A program made the translations under genes and the position numbers. From JABABV01 sp965222855 (lineage in GTDB: Bacteria; Bacillota_I; Bacilli_A; Mycoplasmatales; JABABV01): a stretch of 10,142 nt of DNA. A model generated the notes under the pieces. That model was given only the letters and a program-made list of their open reading frames with translations. It did no database searches and was not told where the DNA came from. The stretch lies in contig CBDCUL010000010.1 in the NCBI GenBank assembly GCA_965222855.1, positions 1-10,142 on the forward strand, given 5' to 3'. Below, one piece after another: positions 1 through 7,838 of the stretch (position 1 is its first letter; every line of letters begins with the position of its first letter).

Positions 1-652
1 ACTAATTCAAATTACAATGGGTGACTTAGAAAATAATCATAAAATCTTTCAAAATGATTTAACTTTATTAGTTATTTTGAAAGATTTAATTCAATTAAAA
101 AGTGTCATACAAAATAGTAAAAATCCTAGTTTAGAATTTAAACTATTACTGTTAAAAAATATTAAAAAAGCACCAATTACCTTATCTAAAAGCGCTATTA
201 ACGTTCCTAATAAGATAATTGCTAAGCCTAAAAAAATTGAAAAACCATTAAATAACGTCATTGATAAAATTTTAAGTATTACAAAATATGCCAAAAATAA
301 TGATCCTAAATTATTATTAACTATTAAAACAAAATGAAAAGATTTAAAACAGTTTAGCTTACAACAAAAATTGTCACCAACTGCTTTATTTTTAACTAAT
401 GCTAAGCCATTATGAATTAGTGATAATAATTTAATTATTGGGTTTCAAGAAAAAATTAATTTAGAAAATTTTAAATCTAGTCAAATTCATTTTACAAAAT
501 TAATTAATAATTTTTTAAAAGCTGAATTTATAATTGAAGCAATCAGTCGTGAACAATTTATTAAAATTCAACAAACTATTAAAAACGATAACATTCCAAA
601 AGATAAACCAGCTCAAAACATAAAAAAATATCGTGATGAAATTTTTAATTAA
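1..652 (+). CDS. dnaX: DNA polymerase III subunit gamma/tau, C-terminal part (5' end outside the window)
   Basis: Reading begins at base 2 and runs 216 codons to TAA at 650-652. Two in-frame TGA codons (335-337 and 413-415) are read as Trp. The visible part has no ATPase motifs, which would lie upstream. It opens with a helical stretch (LIQLKSVIQNSKNPSLEFKL) like the end of the clamp-loader collar domain, where 'nP.l.lE..L' recurs. A Lys-rich linker follows (about residues 60-80), then a second domain beginning W-K-D-L and containing 'LIIGFQEKINLENF', like the C-terminal domain of Gram-positive and mollicute DnaX. The protein would be the clamp-loader scaffold that loads DnaN onto primed DNA. 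The call rests on pattern resemblance, since the conserved Walker region is not visible. It converges with serS, six bases between stops, and runs towards the origin. Confidence 0.68.
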
Positions 653-658
653 AATTCA

Positions 659-1930
659 TTATGATATTTTTTTTATATTCAACATATATGGTTGTAGTAC
701 TTCAGGAATTATAATAGTGCCTTCTTTAGTTTGATAGTTTTCTAAAATAGCAGCGATCGTGCGATCAATTGCCAATGCTGAGCCATTTAACGTCGCTGGT
801 AGCGTTGTTTTATTATTTTCGTCTTTATATCTTAATTTCATACGACGTGCTTGAAAATCGCCGCATAATGACACTGAAGATATTTCACGATAACAATTTT
901 GAAATGGTAGTCAAACTTCTAAGTCAAAAGTTTTTTGAGCGGCAAATCCTAAATCACCAGTACATAATTCGATAATTCGATAAGGTAGCTTTAACTTTTC
1001 TAATAATTGTTTCACGTGAAACATTAATTCATCTAATGCTTTCATACCGTTATCTAATTTAGTTATTTTAACAATTTCCACTTTATGAAATTGATGTAAA
1101 CGAATGATTCCGCGTGTATCTTTACCAGCTGATCCAGCTTCTGATCGAAAACATGGTGTATATGCAGTTATATTAATTGGTAAATCAAGTTGTGAAATGA
1201 TTTCATTTTTTCACATTCCAACTAACGGAACTTCAGCAGTTGGAATTAAATATGCTTGATTTTCTAATTTAAATAAGTCTTTTTCAAATTTTGGTAATTG
1301 ACCAGTTGCTCTTAAAGTGTCAGCGCTAACTATTAATGGTGGACTAATTTCTTGATAATTATTATTTAAATTATTTTCTAACATAAAGTTAACAAGTGCT
1401 CTTTTTAAGATTGCTCCTTGATTTTTATAAATGTGGTAACGTGTTCCAGAAAGTTTAACACCACGTTTAAAATCGATAATATTTAAATTTTCACCGATTT
1501 CATAATGGGGTTTAATCGGAAAATCAAATTGGGGAATGTTTCCTCATGTTGAAATTTCTTTATTAAATGATTCGTCTTTCCCAACCGGCACTGAATCTAG
1601 TGGTATATTGGGAATATTTAATAAAATAGTTTGTAATTCTTGATCAAGTTTATCAGTTGTTATTTGATATGTTTTAATTTTGTTTTTAATATCAGCTATT
1701 TGGGCAAAACATTTTTTAGCGCCATCTTGATCGTTCGCTTTTTTATATTGACCAATTAATTTAGATATTTTATTTTTTTCAAAAGATAAATTTTCTAAAT
1801 TCATTAAATTACTTTTTCAATCTTGATAAATTTTGGGAAAATTTTCCAAAATATTCAAATTGATATTTCTTGTTAATAACTTTTCTTTAACTGTTTCAAA
1901 ATTATTGATAACATAATTTGCATCAAGCAT
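659..1930 (-). CDS. serS: Seryl-tRNA synthetase
   Basis: The protein has 423 residues, the usual length for bacterial SerRS, a class II synthetase that charges tRNA-Ser in the cytoplasm. The N-terminal region, about residues 30-105, is Lys/Glu/Gln-rich and helical, matching the tRNA-binding coiled-coil arm. The catalytic domain shows the serine-pocket motif TAEVPL, motif 2 (FRSEAGSAGKDTRG, with Arg262 and Glu264) and motif 3 (LNGSALAIDR, with Arg390). Four Trp codons (in DWKS, STWGN, GMWKN and EVWLP) are all TGA, so the gene appears broken under the standard code but is intact under code 4. The ATG at 1930 is chosen because it opens with MLDAN and has GAGG (1938-1941) eight bases upstream. 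It starts 14 bases after the gyrA stop, so it is probably co-transcribed with gyrA. A perfect parS site lies inside the gene. Confidence 0.96.
1008..1023. other. parS site (ParB/Spo0J binding palindrome) inside serS
   Basis: The 16 bases TGTTTCACGTGAAACA are a perfect palindrome and match the bacterial parS consensus TGTTNCACGTGAAACA at every position. The site overlaps serS codons 303-308, which read Met-Phe-His-Val-Lys-Gln, with CAC and GTG in a gene that otherwise favours A/T-ending codons. ParB binds such origin-proximal sites, spreads along DNA and loads SMC for segregation. The site lies about 7-8 kb from the putative origin, the usual neighbourhood. Sequence identity is certain. Function depends on whether the genome encodes a chromosomal ParB, which cannot be seen here. 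Confidence 0.85.
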
Positions 1931-1944
1931 AAATTAACCTCATA

Positions 1945-4437
1945 TTAGTTTGTCTCTAAATTAGTTACTTCTGATTCAAGACTATCTATTTCGTCATTTT
2001 TAAACATTGCGACTGATGATATTTCATCATTATCACGTAATTTAATAATGCGAACTCCTTTACTAGATCGTGAAATAGTTTCTTTAATTTGACTTGTTAA
2101 TATTCTAATAATAATTCCTTTTTTAGTAATTATTAAAATATCTTCATTACCTAAAATAGCTTTTAAACAAATCAGTTTTCCAGCTTTATTAACGTTAATA
2201 CTTTGGACTCCTTTAGAGCCACGATTTGTAATACGATAACTATCAATATTAGTTACTTTTCCAAATCCATAAGATCCGATTGCCAATACTTTATTACCTT
2301 CTAAAGAAGTAGAACAACCAATTACTTCGGCATCATCAGCAATTCTCATTCCAATTACACCACGCGAACTACGCCCAGTATTTCGTATTACATTTACTTT
2401 GAAATGGGCAACTTTACCATTAGTTGCTCCGATCAATAATTCAGTATCTTCATCAACATCTTTAACGAATAATAAATTATCATCATCATCTAAAGAGATT
2501 GCAATTTTACCATTTTTATTAATATTTGAAAATTCTGATTTAAAGGTTTTTTTAACGACTCCTTTTTTAGTCACAAAAATAATTGAACCTTGATCATAAT
2601 CATCTAGTCTTAATAAAACAGTAATTTTTTCTTTCAGATTTTTCGAAATTGGTAAAATATTAATTACTGGAATTCCTTTAGCCTGTTTCGAAGCTTGCGG
2701 AATTTGGTATGCTCGTAAACGATAAACACGCCCTAAGTTTGAAAATAATAATAAATCACTATGAGTATGTGTGATTAATAAATTACTAACAATATCTTCT
2801 GATAGGGTAATCCCTTTCGAACCAGTACCACCACGATTTTGAACGCGATATTCATCAATTGGTAAACGTTTAATATAACCTTTACTTGATAACGAAATAA
2901 CAATACTTTCTTTCGGAATTAATTCTTCATCATCAATATTAGTGATATCTCCAGAAATAATTTCACTACGGCGTTCATCGCCAAAAGTAGCTTTAATATA
3001 TTCTAAATCTTTAATAATTTCAATAATAACTTTTGATTTATTATTTAAAATATTTTCATATTCTTTAATTAAATCTAAAAGTTTATTTAATTCTAATTCA
3101 ATACGGCTTTGTTCTAAACCAGTTAAACGTTGTAAACGCATTTCTAAAACAGCTTTCGCTTGATTAGCATTTAAAGGAAAATTAGTTATTAATTTTTGAA
3201 CTGCTTCTTCAGTACTTTTAGTACTTTTAATTAATTTAATAATTGGGTCAATATTTTTGAGCGCAATTGTTAAACCTTCTAAAATTTCACAACGCTTACG
3301 CGCTTTTGTTAATTCAAAAGTAGTTTTACGAATTAAGATATTTTTACGATGACTTAAATAAACGCTTAAAAGTTTTTTTAAGTTTAAAATTTCTGGCTTA
3401 CCTTCAACTAAAGCCAACATATTAATATTAAAACTAGTTTGTAATGGTGTTAATTTAAATAGTTTATTTAAAACGATTTCAGCAATTGCATCACGTCTAA
3501 TTTCGATGACAACACGAATCCCTTTTAAACTAGACTCATCACGTAAATCAGTAATGCCATCAATGATTTTATTTTTAGCTAAGTTAGCAATTTTTTCAAC
3601 TAACATTGCTTTGTTAACCATGTATGGTAATTCAGTAACAATAATTCTTTGCTTATGATTATCCAAAGTTTCAATATGTGTACGTGAGCGGACTAAAACA
3701 GCACCTTTACCAGTAGCGTAAGCTTCCTTGATTCCTTTGTCACCTAAAATAATTGCGCCAAAAGGAAAATCTGGTCCTTTAATTAATGTTGATAATTCAG
3801 TTATTGTAATTTCTGGATTATTAGCTAGTGCTATTAAAGCTTCAATTACTTCGTTTAAATTATGAGGTGGAATTGAAGTTGCCATTCCAACAGCAATTCC
3901 ACTTGATCCATTAATTAATAAATTGGGGATTCTTGAAGGAAGCACTGTTGGTTCTTTTTCAGCACCATCATAGTTTTCGACAAAATTAACAGTATTTTTA
4001 TTAATATCTGAAATTAATAAATTAGAAATTTTTGACATACGCGATTCAGTATAACGCATCGCTGCGGCACTGTCACCATCAACTGAACCAAAATTACCAT
4101 GACCGTCAACTAAAGTATAGCGTAATGAAAAATCTTGTGCCATACGAACTAATGTGTTGTAAGCTGCTTGATCACCATGGGGATGATATTTAGCAATTAC
4201 TTCTCCAACAACACGAGCTGATTTTTTATGTGGTTTATCATGTGTCATTCCTAATTCGTTCATCGCAAAAATAATTCGTCTATGAACTGGTTTAAAGCCA
4301 TCACGAGCATCGGGTAGTGCACGTGATACAATTACTGACATAGCATAATCGATGAAAGAATTTTTCATTTCATCCACAATATTTTTCGATACAATCGTAT
4401 CTTTAATTAATTTTTTTTGATTATTAATATTGTCCAT
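1945..4437 (-). CDS. gyrA: DNA gyrase subunit A
   Basis: A complete 830-residue GyrA, the DNA-cutting subunit of the heterotetrameric gyrase. The breakage-reunion domain starts at SFIDYAMSVIVSRALPDARDG, the family's hallmark. The catalytic Tyr is Tyr129 in AAMRYTES. The quinolone-determining region reads HPHGDQAAYN, with Gln90 and Asn94 where E. coli has Ser83 and Asp87. The C-terminal half (from about residue 500) shows repeated blades of the DNA-wrapping beta-pinwheel. The GyrA box is recognisable but altered, QNRGGTG at residues 533-539. The tail is acidic and Ser/Asn-rich. There is no Trp, so the gene is uninterrupted under either code. The start is the ATG at 4437, with AAAGGA about eight bases upstream. 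It lies 26 bases after the gyrB stop, so gyrB-gyrA-serS is probably one operon. Confidence 0.98.
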   Translation of the reverse strand: MDNINNQKKLIKDTIVSKNIVDEMKNSFIDYAMSVIVSRALPDARDGFKPVHRRIIFAMNELGMTHDKPHKKSARVVGEVIAKYHPHGDQAAYNTLVRMAQDFSLRYTLVDGHGNFGSVDGDSAAAMRYTESRMSKISNLLISDINKNTVNFVENYDGAEKEPTVLPSRIPNLLINGSSGIAVGMATSIPPHNLNEVIEALIALANNPEITITELSTLIKGPDFPFGAIILGDKGIKEAYATGKGAVLVRSRTHIETLDNHKQRIIVTELPYMVNKAMLVEKIANLAKNKIIDGITDLRDESSLKGIRVVIEIRRDAIAEIVLNKLFKLTPLQTSFNINMLALVEGKPEILNLKKLLSVYLSHRKNILIRKTTFELTKARKRCEILEGLTIALKNIDPIIKLIKSTKSTEEAVQKLITNFPLNANQAKAVLEMRLQRLTGLEQSRIELELNKLLDLIKEYENILNNKSKVIIEIIKDLEYIKATFGDERRSEIISGDITNIDDEELIPKESIVISLSSKGYIKRLPIDEYRVQNRGGTGSKGITLSEDIVSNLLITHTHSDLLLFSNLGRVYRLRAYQIPQASKQAKGIPVINILPISKNLKEKITVLLRLDDYDQGSIIFVTKKGVVKKTFKSEFSNINKNGKIAISLDDDDNLLFVKDVDEDTELLIGATNGKVAHFKVNVIRNTGRSSRGVIGMRIADDAEVIGCSTSLEGNKVLAIGSYGFGKVTNIDSYRITNRGSKGVQSINVNKAGKLICLKAILGNEDILIITKKGIIIRILTSQIKETISRSSKGVRIIKLRDNDEISSVAMFKNDEIDSLESEVTNLETN

Positions 4438-4463
4438 GTTTTGTCCTTTCGTAAATATTTATT

Positions 4464-6371
4464 TTAAATATCTACAGTGGCGTAACTAGCATTTTTTTGA
4501 ATAAATTTACGACGTGGTAGTACATCACTACCCATTAAAATACTAAATATTTTATCAGCTGCTACAGCATCTTCAATTTCAACTCTTAATAAAATTCGAC
4601 CATCAGGATCCATTGTCGTTTCTCACAATTGAGAAGCATCCATTTCTCCTAATCCTTTATATCTTTGAATTGAAATACGTGATTTTTTATCAATTTTTGA
4701 TAAAATAACCTCTTTTTCTTTATCGCTATAAGCATATTGACTTTTTTTACCAACTTTTATTTTATATAAAGGTGGTTGAGCAATATAAATAAAGCCATTT
4801 TCAATTAACTCTTTAAAATAACGGAATAAGAAAGTTAGTAATAAAGTTCGAATATGTGATCCGTCAACATCAGCATCGGTCATAATAATAATTTTATGAT
4901 AACGAAGTTTTTCAATTTGAAAATCTTCACCAATCGATGTTCCAAAAGCTTTAATTAAACAACCAATTTCATTATTAGCAAAAACTTTATCAATACGTGA
5001 TTTTTCAACATTAATAACTTTTCCACGTAATGGTAAAATCGCTTGCGTTTCACGATTACGACCAAGTTTGGCACTTCCGCCAGCAGAATCTCCCTCGACA
5101 ATGAATAATTCTGACACAACAGGGTCTTTCGACGCGCAATCAGACAATTTTCCCGGTAGATAAGCAATATCATTCATTGGTGTTTTACGTGTCAATTCAC
5201 GGGCTTTTAAAGCAGCTATGCGTGCTTTTGAAGCCATAATAGTTTTACTAATAATTGTTTTGGCAATTATTGGATTTTCCATTAAAAAAGCTTCTAGTTT
5301 TTCAGAAATAATTTTATTAACAATTCCTCGTACATCAGGATTTGATAATTTAGTTTTTGTTTGACCCTCATAAATTGGGTCTAAATGTTTAATTGAGATA
5401 ATTGCAACAATACCTTCTTTAACATCATCACCTGATAATTTAGTAACATCTTTCGTAAATAATTTATATTTATTAGCATAATTATTAAAGATTCTTACTA
5501 AAGCATCACGGAATCCTAATTCATGTGTTCCACCCTCAATTGTATTGATATTATTACAAAAAGAGTAAATATGATTAGTATAAGTCGTATTGTATTGCAT
5601 TCCTAATTCAACAATAACATCTTTAAATTCACCTTCAGAATAAATAACTTTATTGTGTAATACAGTTCGATTAGAGTTAATATCTTGGACGTATTTTTCA
5701 ACACCACCTTGAAAACAATAAATGTTTTTCTTATTAATTCTTTCATCGACAAAAGTTAATTCTAAACCACGATTTAAATAAGCTAATTGTTTAATTCGAT
5801 TTTTTAATAATTCATGATTAAAAGTCGTTACTGTAAAAATACTAGCATCTGGTTTAAATTTGATCATCGTTCCAGTTTTATTTGTTTTACCGATTATTGT
5901 TAATGGTTTTTCAACTTTTCCACCATTAATAAAACGTTGGAAATAAACATTATTATCACGATAAACACTAACTTCTAAATAGCTAGAAAGGGCGTTTACA
6001 ACTGAAGCACCAACTCCGTGTAACCCACCAGCTACTTTATAACCACTATTTCCCCCAAATTTTCCACCTGCGTGCAAAATTGTGAAAACAGTTTCAACTG
6101 TTGAAATTCCCGTCTTTTTATGAGTACCAACAGGGATCCCTCGACCATCATCAATAACGATTATTGCATTATCTTTAGTAATCGTAATTGCAATTTTATT
6201 ACAATTACCACTTAGTGCTTCATCAATTGAATTATCAACGATTTCTCATACTAATTGATGAAGCCCGCGTGCTGCAATACCCCCGATATACATACCAGGT
6301 CTTTTTCGAACTGCTTCTAAACCTTCTAAAACTTGAATTTGTTCTGATGTATATTGGTTATTAACTTTCAT
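4464..6371 (-). CDS. gyrB: DNA gyrase subunit B
   Basis: A 635-residue GyrB, the ATPase subunit of gyrase, of normal length. The GHKL ATPase domain shows WEIVDNSIDEA (Glu43 as likely general base, Asn47 for Mg), DDGRGIP (from Asp74) and the glycine-rich lid GGLHGVGASVVNAL. The TOPRIM domain has EGDSAGGSAK (Glu426) and DADVDGSH (Asp499, Asp501), the metal-binding acids. The conserved end QRYKGLGEMDASQLWETTMDP is present. Two Trp codons, residues 42 and 583, are TGA, so a standard-code reading splits the gene into fragments. The ATG at 6371 is chosen because MKVNNQYTSEQIQVLEGLEAV matches the usual opening and an AAAGGAAA ribosome-binding site precedes it. It is the first gene after a 119-base gap downstream of dnaN and probably heads gyrB-gyrA-serS. 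Confidence 0.98.
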
Positions 6372-6402
6372 AATGGCACTTTCCTTTAAAAACTTTGAAA
6401 TT

Positions 6403-6426
6403 TTTAGTTAAGAATTATTAACTAAA
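6403..6426. repeat. Inverted repeat in the dnaN-gyrB gap
   Basis: TTTAGTTAA (6403-6411) and its exact reverse complement TTAACTAAA (6418-6426) flank a six-base centre. The nine-pair stem has only one G-C pair. On the minus strand it is not followed by a clean U run, so it is a weak terminator candidate for dnaN. It could equally be a regulator site in the gyrB leader or chance in AT-rich sequence. Confidence 0.4.
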
Positions 6427-6443
6427 TATATTAATTAATATTC

Positions 6444-6449
6444 ATTATA
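6444..6449 (-). promoter_or_regulatory. Putative -10 box for gyrB
   Basis: TATAAT on the minus strand lies 72 bases upstream of the gyrB ATG, in the only sizeable gap between dnaN and gyrB. No convincing -35 hexamer is found at 16-18 bases upstream. A second TATAAT (6476-6481) lies just before it. Such boxes are common by chance in this composition. Confidence 0.3.
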
Positions 6450-6490
6450 AATATTTTAACATTTTTTATAGTTTTATTATAATAAAAATA

Positions 6491-7609
6491 TTAAAATGTT
6501 CTAATTGGTAAAATCAATTGTTTCATTCAATCTTTTTCAATACTAGTTATTAATGCTGGTTTTGTATGGTTGTTTAATCTAATAACGATTTTTTTTGTAT
6601 CAAAAGCATTAATTGCATCTTTTAAAAATTTTAAATTAAAACTAATTTCTAATGGTTTTCCGTTAAATTTATAATTCAATAACGATTCTTCGATATAGCC
6701 AATTTCTGATTGGTTATTACGAATATTAACTTTTTGTTCACTAATATTTAATAAAATTGTTGAAATATTATTAACGTTTAAAATTTCCATACGATTAATA
6801 ATTTTATTTATTTCTTTCGTATCAACAATTAATTCAGTGCTAAATTTTTCCGGAATCAAACTTTGAACATTTGGAAAATCTCCTTGAATTTTTTTAATTT
6901 TTAATGATAGTGTATTGTAGTTGATTACGATATATGTTGGATTAACATATAAAATTAAATTTCCAGAATCACTATTTAAAATTTTTAATACATCGTTAAT
7001 AACTTTTGCAAGAATTGTGAAATTGAAATTGAAATTATTTTTTCAAATAATTTCACTATGTGCTAAACGATATGAATCAGTAGCAGTAATAAAAATTTGT
7101 TTCCCATTAAAATTAAAATTTACACCATTTAAGATCATTCTTTTATTATCACTATCACTAGCAAAAATAATTTCATGAATTTTAGATTTAAGTTCTTTTA
7201 TTGGAATGATGATTTTATCACCTAAATTTTCAATATCTATTTTAGGGAACTCTGATTCATTAATAGTATTTAATTCCATTTTTAAATTATTAGTTTTAAT
7301 AATTATTTTATTATTTTCTTTAACATATTCTAAATTTATAAAATCACTATCAATTTTTTTTAATATGTTAATTAAATAATTAGGTTTGATAATAAAGTTT
7401 TCTTTATTAGTAACAATTAAATTATTTTTATTAAATAGAATAAATTCTTTAATTGATAAAACACCATTAGAAGCTATTAAAATGATTTTATCATCTTCAA
7501 TTTTAAACATAACTCCTTTAAGAGCATTAAGAATATTATTATAATTTATAACTTTAGAAACGTTATTAAGAGAATTTAGTAAAAGCGTTCTTTTTATTTT
7601 GATATTCAT
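6491..7609 (-). CDS. dnaN: DNA polymerase III subunit beta (sliding clamp)
   Basis: A 372-residue beta clamp, the dimeric ring that tethers the replicative polymerase to DNA. It has the family length, the position directly after dnaA, and the characteristic end: the C-terminus ILPIRTF corresponds to the 'MPMR' element of the clamp's peptide-binding pocket. Internal family stretches include LNGVNFNF, FITATDSYRLAHSEI and GDFPNVQSLIP. Two TGA codons (7043-7045 and 6527-6529) encode Trp. There are two possible ATGs, at 7624 and 7609. The second is preferred because GGAG (7619-7622) sits nine bases before it and MNIKIKRTLLLNSLNNV is the normal clamp opening. A DnaA box and a TATAAT lie upstream. 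Confidence 0.95.
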
Positions 7610-7618
7610 TTTGATTAA

Positions 7619-7622
7619 CTCC
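7619..7622 (-). promoter_or_regulatory. Ribosome-binding site deciding the dnaN start
   Basis: GGAG on the minus strand lies nine bases before the ATG at 7609 and overlaps the codons that follow the upstream ATG at 7624. That upstream ATG is preceded only by A/T-rich sequence without a purine-rich site. The downstream start is therefore favoured. Confidence 0.65.
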
Positions 7623-7690
7623 ATTTTTGTTTTTTGAAAAAAAATAAATTTATTAATTTTTATAATTATTATTAGTAGTGATGTTATTAA

Positions 7691-7699
7691 TGTGGAAAA
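7691..7699 (-). promoter_or_regulatory. DnaA box
   Basis: TGTGGAAAA on the plus strand is TTTTCCACA on the minus strand, one mismatch from the consensus TTATCCACA. It is followed directly by CCTCGG, a rare GC patch in this gap. It lies between a putative dnaN -10 box and the dnaN start, so it may serve both origin opening and repression of dnaN. Confidence 0.65.
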
Positions 7700-7705
7700 C
7701 CTCGG

Positions 7706-7711
7706 ATTATA
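7706..7711 (-). promoter_or_regulatory. Putative -10 box for dnaN
   Basis: TATAAT on the minus strand lies about 97 bases upstream of the dnaN ATG. The -35 position falls within the neighbouring palindrome and shows no TTGACA-like hexamer. The DnaA box lies just downstream of it. Confidence 0.35.
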
Positions 7712-7718
7712 CTATTTC

Positions 7719-7752
7719 TTAATTACTATTATATAAATATAATAGTAATTAA
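7719..7752. repeat. 34-bp near-perfect palindrome between dnaA and dnaN
   Basis: The arms TTAATTACTATTATAT (7719-7734) and ATATAATAGTAATTAA (7737-7752) are exact reverse complements around a two-base AA centre. All 16 pairs match, though only one is G-C. It could be a DNA-unwinding or cruciform element, a dimeric protein site, or an AT-only hairpin at the end of the dnaA transcript. There is no clear U run after it on the minus strand. A match this long is unlikely by chance even in AT-rich DNA. Confidence 0.85.
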
Positions 7753-7773
7753 TACAGTTAATATATTATATAG

Positions 7774-7806
7774 ATTTTTCAACATTTTTTCAACATTTTT
7801 TCAACA
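7774..7806 (+). repeat. Three 11-bp direct repeats of DnaA-box-like TTTTTTCAACA
   Basis: TTTTTTCAACA occurs at 7785-7795 and 7796-7806, with the first copy at 7774-7784 differing only in its first base. Each contains TTTTCAACA, which is one base from the TTTTCCACA seen at the two clearer DnaA boxes here and two from TTATCCACA. The exact 11-base period places all copies on nearly the same helical face, as expected for a cooperative oligomer. The array begins 33 bases past the dnaA stop codon. Confidence 0.75.
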
Positions 7807-7838
7807 TTTTTTTGTAGATAATAACATTATCGATTAGT

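Larger units (their letters stand above)
7610..7838. other. Putative replication origin, dnaA-dnaN intergenic part
   Basis: This 229-base non-coding gap between dnaA and dnaN is very AT-rich and packed with non-random structure: one DnaA box with an adjoining GC patch, a 34-bp palindrome and three phased DnaA-box-like elements. In spiroplasmas and many Firmicutes, the origin lies next to dnaA. The location and contents support an origin, but the exact unwinding site cannot be read from sequence alone. Confidence 0.7.

Noticed and set aside
661..680. T8 run (667-674) as a terminator for dnaX
   Set aside because: No stable stem precedes it, and it lies within the serS coding end.
2399..2593. 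Plus-strand open frames inside gyrA (2399-2593, 2942-3163) and similar short frames in other genes
   Set aside because: They lie wholly inside well-supported genes on the other strand, lack ribosome-binding sites and show no family motifs.
4315..4330. Second parS-like site in gyrA containing CACGTGA
   Set aside because: It has four mismatches to the 16-bp consensus and encodes the highly conserved SRALPDARDG region, so it is explained by protein coding.
4464..6371. gyrB, dnaN, dnaA and serS apparently broken by in-frame TGA stops
   Set aside because: Each TGA falls where Trp fits the family, and the frame is maintained on both sides. This is the mollicute code, not pseudogenes or frameshifts.
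7610..7838. CRISPR-like array in the dnaA-dnaN gap
   Set aside because: The repeats are 11 bp, contiguous and without spacers. They fit phased protein sites instead.
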